Assembly: GCF_009389715.1 (NCBI RefSeq)
Contig: NC_052404.1
Location: 9,804,480 to 9,868,479 of the forward strand
Source of the DNA: Phoenix dactylifera
Lineage: Eukaryota; Streptophyta; Magnoliopsida; Arecales; Arecaceae
Length of the DNA stretch: 64,000 nucleotides
Direction of reading: 5' to 3'
Shown piece by piece: positions 38,394-50,745 of the stretch (positions within the stretch are counted from its first letter, which is position 1; each line of letters starts with the position of its first letter). The position numbers and the translations under genes were made by a program. The notes below the pieces were generated by a model. The model did no database searches and had not been told where the DNA came from. It saw only the letters and a list, made by a program, of their open reading frames with translations.

Positions 38394-41300
38394 TCATCCT
38401 TGAGAAGCTGGACCATCTGATGCTTCATCCATGGGTTCTGCCTCTGCTGCATCATCTTTAGCTTCAGTTTTTTTACCTACACGAGATAAAATGGGCAGTT
38501 AAGATCCAAGTTGGACGTAACATAATGCTCAGTCTTTTGCTCACTTTTATGAAAGACATTTGAATTACTAAGTGTAGCATTTTATAAGCCGAGTAAAGAT
38601 ACAAAAAATACACAGCTTCAAATGTTCTCCAGATTCTAGTCTTCAACAGAACAACCTGGTTCCACAGATTCCAGACCCTTTCTTTAAAAAAAAAAAAAAA
38701 AAAAGAAAAGAAAAAACAGAAACCAGGATCCAGAGATTCCAGACTTCTTCTCAAAAGCATAAAAAAAGAAGAAAGAAACAGTATACACCAAGCCACATAG
38801 GCAGCTCCAACTCTTAAGTGCAATGTCATATTGGTAAACTCTGAGAACGGTCACTTTTGCATAAAACGATAGAAGGAATTTCAAGATGAATAAACATGAC
38901 CTAAAAGAAAATGGTGATCAATCACCCTATCACACACCTTTCTTCTTCTTTCCTCCACCTTTTTTCTTCGTTTTTGTGCCCAAAGCAAGCCATGCCTTGA
39001 TCTCAGGATTGTCATCAATGGACCTGGTAGGTTTCAACTCTTGCAATGGATGGGAGGTTATCCTGTCAGACCCGTTTGGCATTAACAATACCGTGAACTT
39101 AATATGAGCAACAAGGTCTCCTGCAATGTACGTCAATTTAAATGACATCAACCATCTGAAACATACCTGTTTAATCAGAATAACAAGTGTAGTTGGTTCC
39201 TAATAATATGAAAAAGAGAACAAACAAAGACTGCAAGGAATAGCAGTCCACAATTTGGTTAAAAAGACTCTATTCAACCTGTTTTTCGGAATGAAAAACT
39301 ACAAAGCTTCCTGCTACAGAAATTGGGACAAGCTTCCAACTAGAAAAGTCATTACTCCTTTAACAGCCCCAGCAACATCTAGATTTCAAATTCAGTGGGT
39401 ACACGAGGTAATCAGCAATTAAAAGTACCAATTCTGCTACATTAAGTCAAAAACCTTAGTAGAAATCAATTTCACACGATGAATCCTTTCGCAGTCACTA
39501 ACCATAATACAATATCATACTGCCTTTTGGCATCTACTATAGTTCCATAACCAGCAGTATCATTATTCTTGGCATAACCAAGCAAAACTGAGAGTTCAAC
39601 CTACTTGGATGCTTTAACTGTTTGCATGAATGTAAATCTTTACCTGGCTTCTCATGCAGAACAGGGTATGGCTGCAAGAGATCATGGTTGACACACTCTA
39701 CTAGTCCCAGCCGAGCACGCTTCTCTTCCAATGCTCTAGGAGGCAAAGGGAAAAGTTTATGAAGAAGAAAACTTCAGATATAAGACCACGTGACAAGAAT
39801 AGCAAACCTTGCAGTAAACGGCAAGATTGGAAACTTCTGATTTATTTCACTAAAAATAAATCTTGATGCTTTCATTTTTAAGTGATAATTTTTGTCCACA
39901 GCTCTTTTATAGATAGTAGTTTGTTTCTCGTCTAAGAGCCTTGGCTGCACATAAGGATAGTCTCTCATCACAATGTCAGAACAAAGGAAGCAGAAATACA
40001 GCATATGATATTGATTAGCATAAATATTACCTTCCCTTCACCTGTGCTAGTGACTATATCAATTGCATAGACTTCATTCTCCTCAAACTCTGCATCATCA
40101 ACTCTGGTATCAGGATTAGATACACTAAGTACGACTTTGTTTCCATCAATGACGAACTGTTTAATCTGGTGACTAAGCACTCCTTCAACAACTTTGCAAT
40201 CATAGGCAGCAGCTACTTTCTGAATAGCTTCTGCAACATCTTTATTCTACAAAACAAGAAATAGCATGATAGGAACGAAAGCTCTTGAGAACATCACAAG
40301 CAATAAATTAGGAGAAAAAAAGCATTTCCTTAATTTTTTAGGTGATCGCATGACAGCCCCGCTCCCCCCCTTGTGGGACCAAAAAAAAAAGGGGAGGAGG
40401 GGGGTGTGAATAGCAGCTACAAGAAAACATATTATTGTTCAGATGTCAAATTAAATTACAAAAATGTCATACTGGTTCAGTAGTTAAGCAATCTTGAACA
40501 ATAACATTTTCAACAGGATTGGGCAGTTGAACCCCAAAAAAAAAACATCATAAAGGGTTTGCATTAACTTATATTAACACGCTAACTTTCAAACTCAATC
40601 AATATGCCACCCTGTACCATAACAATAATAATTATTTATGAGTTTGCTAGCAACCTTTGAAAATTAACCTGTCATAGTTGAGAAGAGGACTTGCTCAACA
40701 AAGATCCAAAAATCAGGCCCAACCAATTTATAAATGGGTTCAGGTAGTGGCATGTCAACTTCAAGACCCCTAGGACTTAGGGTTAGGGTTTAGGGTTTAA
40801 GATTTTAGGTTTGAGGGTTTAGGGTTTAAGGTTTAGGGATTTAGGGTTCAAGGTTTAGGGATTAGGGCTTTGGGTTTGTACTTACGTTTGTACTTATGCC
40901 ACATTGATCCACTTCACACATTTTTATCATTGTAATTTGTAAGTCAATGACAAAGACATACAACTTATATTTAAAGCATATTCATCTATATACAAATCAC
41001 TTCAAATGATTAATACTCAAAAATCATATCTTACTCTGGCTGAAAGTTAACTCCACTAGACTAAATTGCTTGCTTTCTGGTTTTTGTAAGAAGCAATATA
41101 ATAGGAGGGAATATTAAAAGCTTACAACTTAGAAAGGTGTCACTTAAAATCATTAAGCACTGAATTCAAATCTAAAATACAATTTGCTGAAAACTCTAAG
41201 TAATACGCGCACACATACTCACACTCCGAGACCTTGTTTTTCTCCTTAATCCAATAAGGATCTCTCCCCAATATGGAAGGTTAACTTGGACCCGACCCAA

Positions 41301-42245
41301 ACCAAACCCTTAGCCCAATTTCAACCAACCAACCAACCTCACCTATCCTGGAGCTCCATCGGACCAACCTTACAAAGTTCATCTAACATCAACTTGGGAC
41401 TTGGGATTTGGAAATCACACTAGCTGAAATTTACATTAGTCACCCTTGGCTTCACTTATACCACTTCCAAAATTCCACATCCGCCTGTGCCATATGCCCC
41501 CACCTAACCCCAAAATCCCAAACTCAAAATTGTTCTCTATGCCCAATAGGTCCAAAACATCTTAGAGCTATATGACCCACAAGCCCATGAGAAGCCTAAC
41601 TGCCATACTGAACAGCATGTTATGGCCTCACATCTTTACCTACATCAATCCTCCACAAACCTGTGATCACACCCACTTCTACACCCATCCACAGCCTAGT
41701 GACAGCTAAGCAACATGACACCTCCCGTCATCATTCTCCATTGTGTCCTTTATTTCTAGGCCCCTAAGTATCTTTTTCATCTAAATATCCTTTTATCCAT
41801 CATCCATTTTGTCCCAACTTCCACTTATCCCTACACATTCCTTTACCATTAACTAAACCACTCTCATCCATGCATCCTCCTAACCCCTTAGGCAATGACC
41901 TTGGCCTTCTAGAAGCCCTTTAGACTCCCTTAGTTGAACCTAGCTAACCTTCACCACACCATCTTTCCCCTTCAACACAAATGAATTAATCTTGGTTGTA
42001 AAGCAACCTTATTCCTCCTAACTAGGACCATGCTCTATGCCTACAACTCTTCATCCATGCACCCTTTCACATTTACCAAGCAATTTATCCTTTTGAATCT
42101 AAATCTCTCATCATAATATTCCTCTGCCCTTAGAAGATTCCCTTACCCTTTAAGATTTCCTTTGCCTCCACCCCTCAAGATAACAATAATCAACCTTTAC
42201 TATATCATTTCCGCCCCAAATCAAACATGATCCAATCCTACCATC

Positions 42246-42290
<45 letters not shown>

Positions 42291-45200
42291 AGCTAACCAC
42301 TAAGGAAAATAATTTCCTTAAACCATGGAATTCTCTCTCTAAATCCCATTTCATTAAGAGGAAGCAAACAGTAGAAGCCACATAACCCAAGCAGTGCATA
42401 GCTTTAGGTTAATCCTTAGAATACTCCACTTCTTGCAAGTCCCTCAGTGCATGCTCATTATTGGTTCATTCAACGTTGGAAAGAACATGATGATTTAGAC
42501 CATTATTAATAGTAACTCTTCAAAAAGAAAAAATACACGTTCCTAAAACAAAATAAACCTGATACAAGGCAGAAAGTTACACATTTACTAAATTGACCCC
42601 TCAAAAGGTTAATATGAAATAATATCAACTAGGAAAATATTTTGATATAATAAAAAAAGCACTCTCCAATTATTTTTTTAAAAAAATGTATAATATTGTT
42701 GTATGTTTCACAAAACATTCTGGACATGTTCCAAAATATTATAGTGACAAAACAAAAAGGACAGAAAAAAGAATTACTCAGCCAACAAAAGCCATAAAAA
42801 ATTGAAAAGAAAGAAAGCAAGAACATGGTACTCTATCAGTGTAACTATGACAGAAGCATCATTTGGACATTAGTCCGTTGCGTATGATAAGTTTCATCAC
42901 TTAGAGTATTCATGTCCTCCCAACATCACTTCAGTCCAATTCTAAGGTAAAAAATAATAGACACCATACAATAATATCAAAATATTAATATATGGAAAAG
43001 ACGATAAATATCAGCCTGATTATCTAACCAAAGTACGCTTGATAGAAAGCAAGATACAACAATCCTAAGGGTATTTATTGGAGGCATCTCACAATGATAT
43101 ACACACACATAACAAACTTCAATATATGTTATAATGGTCATTGTTTTACGTTTTCTAAAAATAATTTTAAAATTTGAATACTGACTAAATCATCTATTCC
43201 CTTTCATACCATAAATGCCATTGCTTCATATCAAATATATCATTCATTCTCTCTTTATAACACAAATCATTTTAGTTCATCAGACCAAAAATGTTAATTA
43301 TCCCCATTCCCATAGGAAGGACCATTCCTCCCACTTAAAAACGGCATAACAATTCCTCTATTTAAGAAATGATGATTCCAAAGGAATCATGATTTCACTT
43401 CTTGTGCAAACCAAATATTAGAATGGGCCAAGGCCGGAATTCCTTTTCCATTCAAACCCTCATTCCACAAACCAAACATAGCATAAAAGCTTAGGGAAGC
43501 AAAAGGAAACCAAGTTTTAAACCAAAAATCCATCAATGGACAAGCATTGAGAGCATAGATTGATCATTCATGTATATTTTTGAGCAAATGCATGGGTTGA
43601 GTTCATTCCTCAATTTCTTTTGAAAATCAACTAAAATATACATGTTAGGATAGCAAAAAAAAAAAACCTTTAAAATCCCTTCACCCAACAAATATTAGGT
43701 CTCAAACTATGATTAATTTGGTATTTTCTGCATTGTCAAGCAAATGCAACCCTTCAGCATGCAAGTTGGCTTGAAAGGGATTGGGGGAGAAAATCGGGAA
43801 CTTGGACATAGTGTACATAAAGCGGCATGGTATACAAACAGACAAGAGATTTGCACAGAGCCATATGCAATATTCAGGAGAATATGAAGCATTTTTAAAT
43901 ATATTAAAAATAAATAGTTTTAATATAAATATTGACAATAGTAATAACAGCAATATTCATAAATGATAACTAACAATTACAACTTAATGTTTATTGCATA
44001 TTATTTAATAGCAATATTTATGATATTACCAGCAATACCCACATCCAACTAGCAACCAACTACATCCATGCCACTTGCACAAGCTCAAATAAGAGGAGGT
44101 TGCATATGTGACCGCATATTACTACACAGATTGCATATGCAAGTACATAGCGCTAAAAGAGAATGCATATTCAGCTCACATGCAGCCTTGCTGCACGTAG
44201 CCACTGCATTAAGGGAATGTGTTATGATCAAGGGAGGCACTGACATATGCAGCTGCACACACGACTTTCTGAATCAGTGCTTGGATGACCAAATCAAATA
44301 TTGCAAGTTCGGGTAGGTTTGCTCGAACAAATGTTCACTTAGGTCCATAATGTCTCGAATTGTCGCTAAAATAAGTTCCTCCAAATGGGAGTTCAGTTTG
44401 ACCACTTAGGCAAGAGATGGCCCTTAAGTACTAATATCCTAATAGCAAGGTGGAAGAGTACTCAAAAACAAAAATCTTCTATCTTGATCAGGCAATGGAT
44501 GGAATGATCTAGAAGAGGAACCTGAACAAGCAAATTTTCCGAAAGAGATCATAAAAAAGAACTTTCTTTAATAAATACCCGACACTGAAATTCTGTAAAT
44601 TACTTTGCATAGCAAATACCTTCTTTCCGGGCCTCACGAGCCTCAGAGCAACCTCTGCTGCAGTGTTTGCGGCTGCAATTACATCCGCTGCTCTCCCAGT
44701 GATTGAGCCATCTTGAAGGACATGTGTATGGGCCACTACAGCAATAAATCCATCTATATGACAACCCATATCTCTGCAGCAGAAACACATAAATTTTAAA
44801 TTGACACCAAACGGTCACAACTGACGATTACAACGACCCAGTTATCATACATTTTTACTACATCGTTTGCTTCCAAAACAGTCTCATCACTGCCAAGCGG
44901 CGAAAAATGGCAAACAGTGTTGTTCACAGAGATGCATGTCGGGAATGCTATACCCTTCTCAATCTTTTTCTTCACGTTCTTATATACGTTGCCAGTTTGC
45001 CTAACCAAACATCACGATTCCACAAATTTAGATAACATTTAACACAAAATCTAAATTATTTGCAAATTTAGCCAAAAAAAAAGCCTAACTCTTTAATGAA
45101 GGCATCTCCCTTCTCGCAAATGTCTACAATTTTGGCCTTCGGCTTGCACTCTGATACGACCAGCTGAAGAGCCTCTGTTCGCATCGAATTTGTACAAGAA

Positions 45201-45388
45201 GACATATTAAAAAGCCAAGGAAATTGAAAAGTGACACGATTTTTCTCATCCGACGCGGAGAAAAAGGGGGGAAACAAGAAATAGAGATTATTACTGTTGA
45301 CGATCTCGGCGGCACACTTATACTTGGTAACGACGTCAGGGGAAGTGAGGTCCAACTCCTTCTCCTCCCTTGCCTCGTCGTCCGACAT
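38394..45388 (-). CDS. EBP1: ErbB3-binding protein 1 homologue (EBP1 / PA2G4)
   Basis: EBP1 has the methionine-aminopeptidase (M24) fold without peptidase activity. In plants it promotes organ growth and it associates with RNA and ribosome assembly in nucleus and cytoplasm. Nine exons read leftward: 45388-45295, 45174-45090, 45000-44851, 44773-44620, 40246-40031, 39944-39808, 39735-39644, 39120-38938, 38476-38394. All are GT-AG and in phase, giving 397 residues. Diagnostic pieces: [14 protein letters not shown] at the start, [87 protein letters not shown], and a lysine-rich stretch [12 protein letters not shown] (about 355-370) used for RNA and nucleolar binding in the family. The C-terminus is acidic, ending GPASQG. 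Intron 4 is 4.4 kb. No defect is seen. Confidence 0.96.
40771..40878 (+). repeat. Interstitial telomere-like repeats, (TTTAGGG)n variants
   Basis: The plus strand carries GGGTTAGGGTTTAGGGTTTA, followed by degenerate units (TTTAGGTTTGAGGG, TTTAAGGTTTAGGGATTTAGGG and so on) over about 108 bases. The unit is the plant telomere repeat TTTAGGG with point and length variants. It lies inside intron 4 of EBP1. Confidence 0.8.
42247..42289. repeat. (CT)n microsatellite
   Basis: About 21 CT units in EBP1 intron 4, at the right side of the C-rich block. Confidence 0.95.
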
Positions 45389-46957
45389 CTCTCCAAGCCA
45401 GCTAAACCCTAGCCGACACAAAGAGAAAAAGTTCCAAGAACATATTCAAACAAAAGAAAACGCTGCATATAAAGAACCACCAAAACCTAGGGTAAATTCA
45501 TTACCAACAATATCAACAGAGTACAGACCTTCAGCAACGATGGAGAGGAGAGAAGCTACTCTCAGCGCTAGAAATTCAATGCAGACAAGTCTATCGCGGC
45601 GATCTCCGCTCGTTTAGAGGCATAAAAGGGAATGGAGGCAAGGTTTCAATTTTGGGGTTTCGGCCCGTAAAGAGAGGAAAGAACGGGGTCGAAAAGGACT
45701 CAAGAGTGTGAGGCAGTTTAGGGCAACACGCCGTTTCTTTGTGCGTATATAGGGCCGAGGGAAGCAGACGTCACATTTAAGCAAAAAAAAAAAAAAAAAA
45801 AGGAGACGTCACGCGTGGTGCACGTGGAAACGGTGCCCCCCGCCCTCCCCGTCCCGACCCGGGGTCTCGCTAGGTGGCGGTAGGATTCAGTTAGCCATCT
45901 TGCATCCTTTCACGCGTACAAACGTGTCGGATGGCCCCCAAAGAGATATTTGCAGAGCTCCCTCTAACCAATAAGAAAGGGAGCGAATAGAATTGTTGAT
46001 TGAATCGCCTTATTTACTGTCTAATATTTTAGAAAGATTCTCTGTACTTGACATGTGTCTATTCCTTCTCTACTGTATAATCTTATTTTCATAAATTTAG
46101 CTAGTTGTGCTCATACGAAATTAGTGTGAATAGCTGATGTACCAAAAATATAAAATAACATATTTCATGCCAAAGTGTGCGTTTGGCTGCCAAATGCACA
46201 ATTTTATCCATCCATATGGGGAACTCATGAGGGCTTCCAATGGACACCCAATCAGGGAGCAAGGACTAAATTTGGGAGTACATAAATTGTTTAACCTGCA
46301 AACCGTTATTAATTTGAAGTTTAGTTCCACATCCACCATCCTCCTCGAGACACAGACACGCCTCTCATATAAAGGTACCTCACTTCCGTTAAATGGGATG
46401 GGAATGATGGAACCAAGAAAAGTACCTCAGCTATGGCTCTGAGAGATGAGATGGGAATGACGATTCTAATACGATGGCCCGCCCAAATTGGAAATTAAAT
46501 GACTCAATAGTACCACATGCAGACCCAGGAGCCGAACCCAAACTAAGCTATAACCATTCTACAAGTTGTCTGCTCGCTCCCACAGAAGGTTTACACAGAA
46601 GGCGTATGAAATAGCCTTTTCATTGTAGGGTGTGATTTATCCTCCTGTTGCAGAGATATCATGTTTCCTTGGGGAGAAAACCATTCTTCCGTTGCAACAC
46701 ATCTTTACTAGCAGGCTCATCAAAAGTAGATCCGAGCAATGAGATGATATATCAATATAAATGCTTCAAAGGACAAGTTCAATTTGTAGTTAACCCTGAA
46801 TAATAACATTCTTCATCTAGTTATTTTAAGCATACATACAATGACTTCAATAATAATAAAACTATGGCGGAGAAGAATTTCCGGTTGCATACCATCACCG
46901 AAACATTCAAGGCCGTCAAGCATGCGAATGATGAAAGAGATATCAGTGGCCCATTAC
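45389..46957. other. EBP1 promoter region and intergenic sequence
   Basis: The EBP1 promoter should lie at about 45420-45900. It holds a TATA-like CCTATATACG (minus strand, near 45748), a poly-A run (45783-45801) and a CACGTGG word near 45820. From 46000 to 46950 I see no gene. Confidence 0.45.
45402..45412 (+). promoter_or_regulatory. Telo-box-like motif near the EBP1 start
   Basis: CTAAACCCTAG lies about 15 bases upstream of the EBP1 start codon (the gene runs leftward). It is probably in the 5' leader. Telo boxes are common near starts of plant ribosome-biogenesis and growth genes. Role here is inferred. Confidence 0.35.
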
Positions 46958-47074
46958 CAATGCTCTAGATGATGGAATTCTTCGAGCAATGCTGCAGTCC
47001 GCAGAAAGAATGCAATCCAAGTGCTCATTTTCCCACTGTAGTACATCAGATATGGCTTTATAAGCCATCCGATC
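46958..47074 (-). CDS. Orphan candidate exon, unidentified
   Basis: On the minus strand an acceptor TTTACAG ends at 47075 and a donor GTAATGG starts at 46957. Between them are exactly 39 codons, open in one frame (DRMAYKAISDVLQWENEHLD, then CILSADCSIARRIPSSRAL). The phase 0/0 length and amino-acid balance look like a real internal exon. I do not recognise the family, and it does not match clathrin. It lies downstream of the clathrin-like pseudogene and could be a relic of another gene. Confidence 0.4.
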
Positions 47075-47845
47075 CTGTAAATTTAACGTAGAAAGGCCAG
47101 GCATCAACACCATCCCTGATACATAGTCAAGCGAAACAAATAGAACAAAGAATGCATATAACTTCAAACGGTACTCATAACTATTCATTGAAGCAGGAGA
47201 ATATGAAAAAAAATATCTAGCAATATGTCTCATGAGGCACAAAGTGTAGGGTCAACTTATCTGCTCACTTGGAAAATAGAAGATAAGGCAACAAAAATGG
47301 AAATAATACGGCAATTAAAGGTGCTTTCGAAAGCAACATAGGCAATAAGTAGAAAATATACCATTTAATGAAAGTATTGAGTACCACCTATACACAAGAA
47401 ACCAGCTACTGACTATGCTCTCACAAAACTCAGCTGCATCTGCTCATCGCAGGAGATCAGTCACCAGTTACATCAAAAAGAGATCAGTCACCAAACAGAA
47501 TCCTAAGCACAGTATTGCACGGCACCCAAAAAAATTGCCGGGTACCAATGCAAAACCAATGCCTATATTAAAATTACAAATGTTGTTATACTTTTTCTTG
47601 ACTGACCACCTGCTGCTGCAATAAATTATAAATTGTTCACCAGTACCAAATGTGTATCACCTAACACAACTGTGGACAAACATCAAATTTTTTAGTAACT
47701 TCCCAACGGAGATGTGCCAAAGAGTGGCATTGGAGGCATCCCCATCCCATCCACTGGTGGTGCGGCCGCGAAAAGGTCCACCCATGCCTGGGGCAATGCA
47801 AGAGGCAGCAACTGGGCATACCCAAAAAAAACTCTTGAATCTTAG

Positions 47846-49904
47846 CTGTAACCTACAAGAGGTAGCAATAGCAATACCAAGAATAAGTGGTAAGTATTAA
47901 GATATGAAACAAATTACTTTAAAAGCATCTCGATCTAATAGAATATGCTGTAATTATGTAGATCAACCGGGCTAGGTACCAAGTTCTATCATATGCAGCT
48001 TCAAAGTTACACGTCCGGCATAGGTCTTTGAAGCAAACAAGTAAGAATAGAGATAACTCAATAAGCGCGCTTGCAGATAAGTTTTTAAATTCAGAGACCC
48101 ATCCTACTTTCTAATGCAATCTTCTCACGAAACATTTTTCTTCAATACTAAAGCTACGAAAATGTTTTTTGCCTAGTTTAATAAAAATGCTATCATGAAA
48201 AGCTTTGCCACAGAGATATGAGAGTTACGCTCCAATTCCTTACACTTAACTGGTAGAAGACAAAGCTAAATATCAAGTTTAGTATAGAAAGTGAAATAAA
48301 GGATGATCTAAAACATTGCTGAAAAAAATTAGGTATACTGATCAAAATCATCCCAATGAAAATACAATATATACGAAAATGGTTCGCCAAACCCTCCACT
48401 ACATGTGAAGATGGCAATGCATGACTTCTGTAAGACCACATTTTGCCGACCCAAGTTTATGGAATGAATAGGACCAGTAGATTGCTTCTTTACAAAATCT
48501 AGGGGACAATGCCTAAATTCTGACACAATTACCATTCCGAGGTTGGCTAAAAGCATACAAAGACGAAGATGATTTTGTAAGGTCAAAACAAGAAAATGGA
48601 GGAATGGTGCTGAAAATTGGCAACTGAAATTTCACGATGTCCACCCAACTCAATGTCAAATCTGCGACCTATAATTGTCATACCTATTCAAGATATTTTC
48701 CAATAACGGGCCTGTCATTTGTATTGATCCTGACTCCTAAATAATCAAACAGCTATATCTTTGCTATGATGGTAAGCCAATATTCACTCAAATAGTTTTT
48801 GGTCCACAAGCTAGTGACTTTGCAACATATGACATCCACTAAATTATGAAGGGGAATTTCTTGTGGTTGAGATTGTAAAATTGACAAAATCACTATCAAA
48901 GACAATGTGATTGTTCCAACACCAAGGCTGAATAATGAAAAGAAAGAAACTAAGTAGACCTGTAGGCAAGCTTATGTTGTCTTCAAGTCTTGAGCGAGCC
49001 ACACAGATTGTACTCTATATTCAAAGATTAGACCCAATGGTACTTGGTAGCATGTTCGATTAAAAAAGCAGTAGTTGGGTAAGACTCTCCTAGTTTTTCA
49101 CCATGTCAGTAAGGCTCCACAAATTCTACCCCATACTTGCATGTATCATCAGTCTCGGTGAATTTTCATTTTTAACAGGTGGCAATCATGAATTATGCCA
49201 TAAATTATTTTAGCATGGAGTTGTTCCATGGAAGCCCCAAAATATTCATCAGATTGTTCACTTCCATGCAATAATGACTCGAAATTGCCCATATCCACAC
49301 AATACCGCCACCCAAAAATAAAAATAAAAAAAAAACAGAGAAAAAAGAAGGCACAATTTGTATGTAATTGGCTGATTTAGAAATGGTAAAAAGTAAATAT
49401 TCCCTTCTAACAAGCAAACTTAAGTAAATGCCCTTGTAACTCTCACTTTGTACCTCCAATTTATTTCATAGATGATACGCAACTTGAACAATGGTAGATT
49501 TTGATAGATGCAGATAGGGACACAATAAAATGAAATGATACTGCACAGACCAAGCAGAACTCCATAAAAAATGTCTATCAAACCACCATAAAAACCCATA
49601 CTATTCTGAAATACTGAAACACAGGCCAACAATGATAAAATCAGAATAACTCAGGAGCACCAGGTGCAGTTCCAATCAGAACCAGCCACTTTTCAGTTGG
49701 GCCACACCGATAGTTGATGATCTCACTATTTTTCCAAATTAGCTGTTCTATCTACATTTCAAGGTCTTTGAGTCACCTGCATATTTGATATGCAGGCATG
49801 CTACTTAATGATAGCAACTCCTTAAAAATATAGAACTTATACTGTCAATAAATTAATATGTAACAATCTAATTGCATAACCTTGCGTATTACATGGATCA
49901 TTAC
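47846..49904 (-). other. Deletion junction interval of the clathrin-like pseudogene
   Basis: About 2 kb where the beta-propeller and leg exons of clathrin should start. I looked for the conserved exons that follow VYHWSIEG and saw none. The sequence is AT-rich without recognisable genes. The breakpoint of the internal deletion must lie here. Confidence 0.5.
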
Positions 49905-50499
49905 CTTCTATTGACCAATGATACACTGAGGTTTGCGTGATCTTTGAAGTGATCCACTTCCAAAAGACAACCTGCACATCCAAATCCATACAGAATTAAT
50001 GTATCTGAATTTGGGATAAATCATAAAAACAAGGAAAATAAGCAGCTAAAATAGTCATCAAAAGTTTTTAACAGAGCAATTTTACCTGTTTTGGAATCTT
50101 GTGTGATTTAATTTTTACTTTTGCCTCAATATTGAATATTTGTATGTGGTCCCGAGTAGTTCCCGGTAGTTTAGCTACATCAATAACCAATAAATTGAGT
50201 ACACATACAAGTAAAAAAATGTAATAGCCTAGTAAAATAAATAATTGAGGGTATAAACAGATAGAATAAGCATCGTTGGCAATAAGCAAAATCATTGACA
50301 ACCAGAATAGCCACAACTATCAAGCCTTGCCCTAACTATATGCTTCATCTTTAGGCATCCTTATCCATGAAACCTACTGGAAAGGGCTATATCTCTATCC
50401 TTGAAAGCTTGCTCCACTAGTATTATTGTCATATTCTCAAGTCCTGCATCACAATTCACATCCATACTACCTCAGATCCCCCTACCCCCTTGTTAAGCC

Positions 50500-50745
50500 T
50501 TTTGATAAATTTTGAGCACCTCGCCATATGAAAGCAACCCCAAATCTCTGTTGCATATGTCTATGCTGTCTCAAATAATTCTCTATAACGTTCTAGCTAA
50601 TCATGTAATTCCCACCTCTCTTCTAACCCGCTTGTTCCTCACTCATCCTTCACACCCTTACCTCACATCCATCCCAACATTCTCACTTCTACCGCATTCA
50701 CCTTGTTTCTTTGTACCCATCCCTATCACGAAACATTATGAGCCA
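50500..50745 (-). mobile_element. LINE ORF2 fragment (non-LTR retrotransposon)
   Basis: Read on the minus strand, about 50720-50590 gives VRMLGWM, then a disrupted KGVKDE, resembling the RMLRWMCGHTRKDRIRNE motif at the C-terminal end of the reverse transcriptase region in plant LINEs. The frame has several stops, so it is an old fragment. It lies in an intron of the clathrin-like pseudogene. Confidence 0.45.

Larger units (their letters stand above)
40247..44619 (-). other. EBP1 intron 4 (4.4 kb)
   Basis: Holds a telomere-like tract (40771-40878), a C-rich, G-poor block (about 41260-42300) with a CT microsatellite, and mixed AT-rich sequence. About 43320-43480 has words such as GAATGGGCCA and ACCAAACATAGC that resemble remnants of Tourist-like elements. 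No gene seen. Confidence 0.6.
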
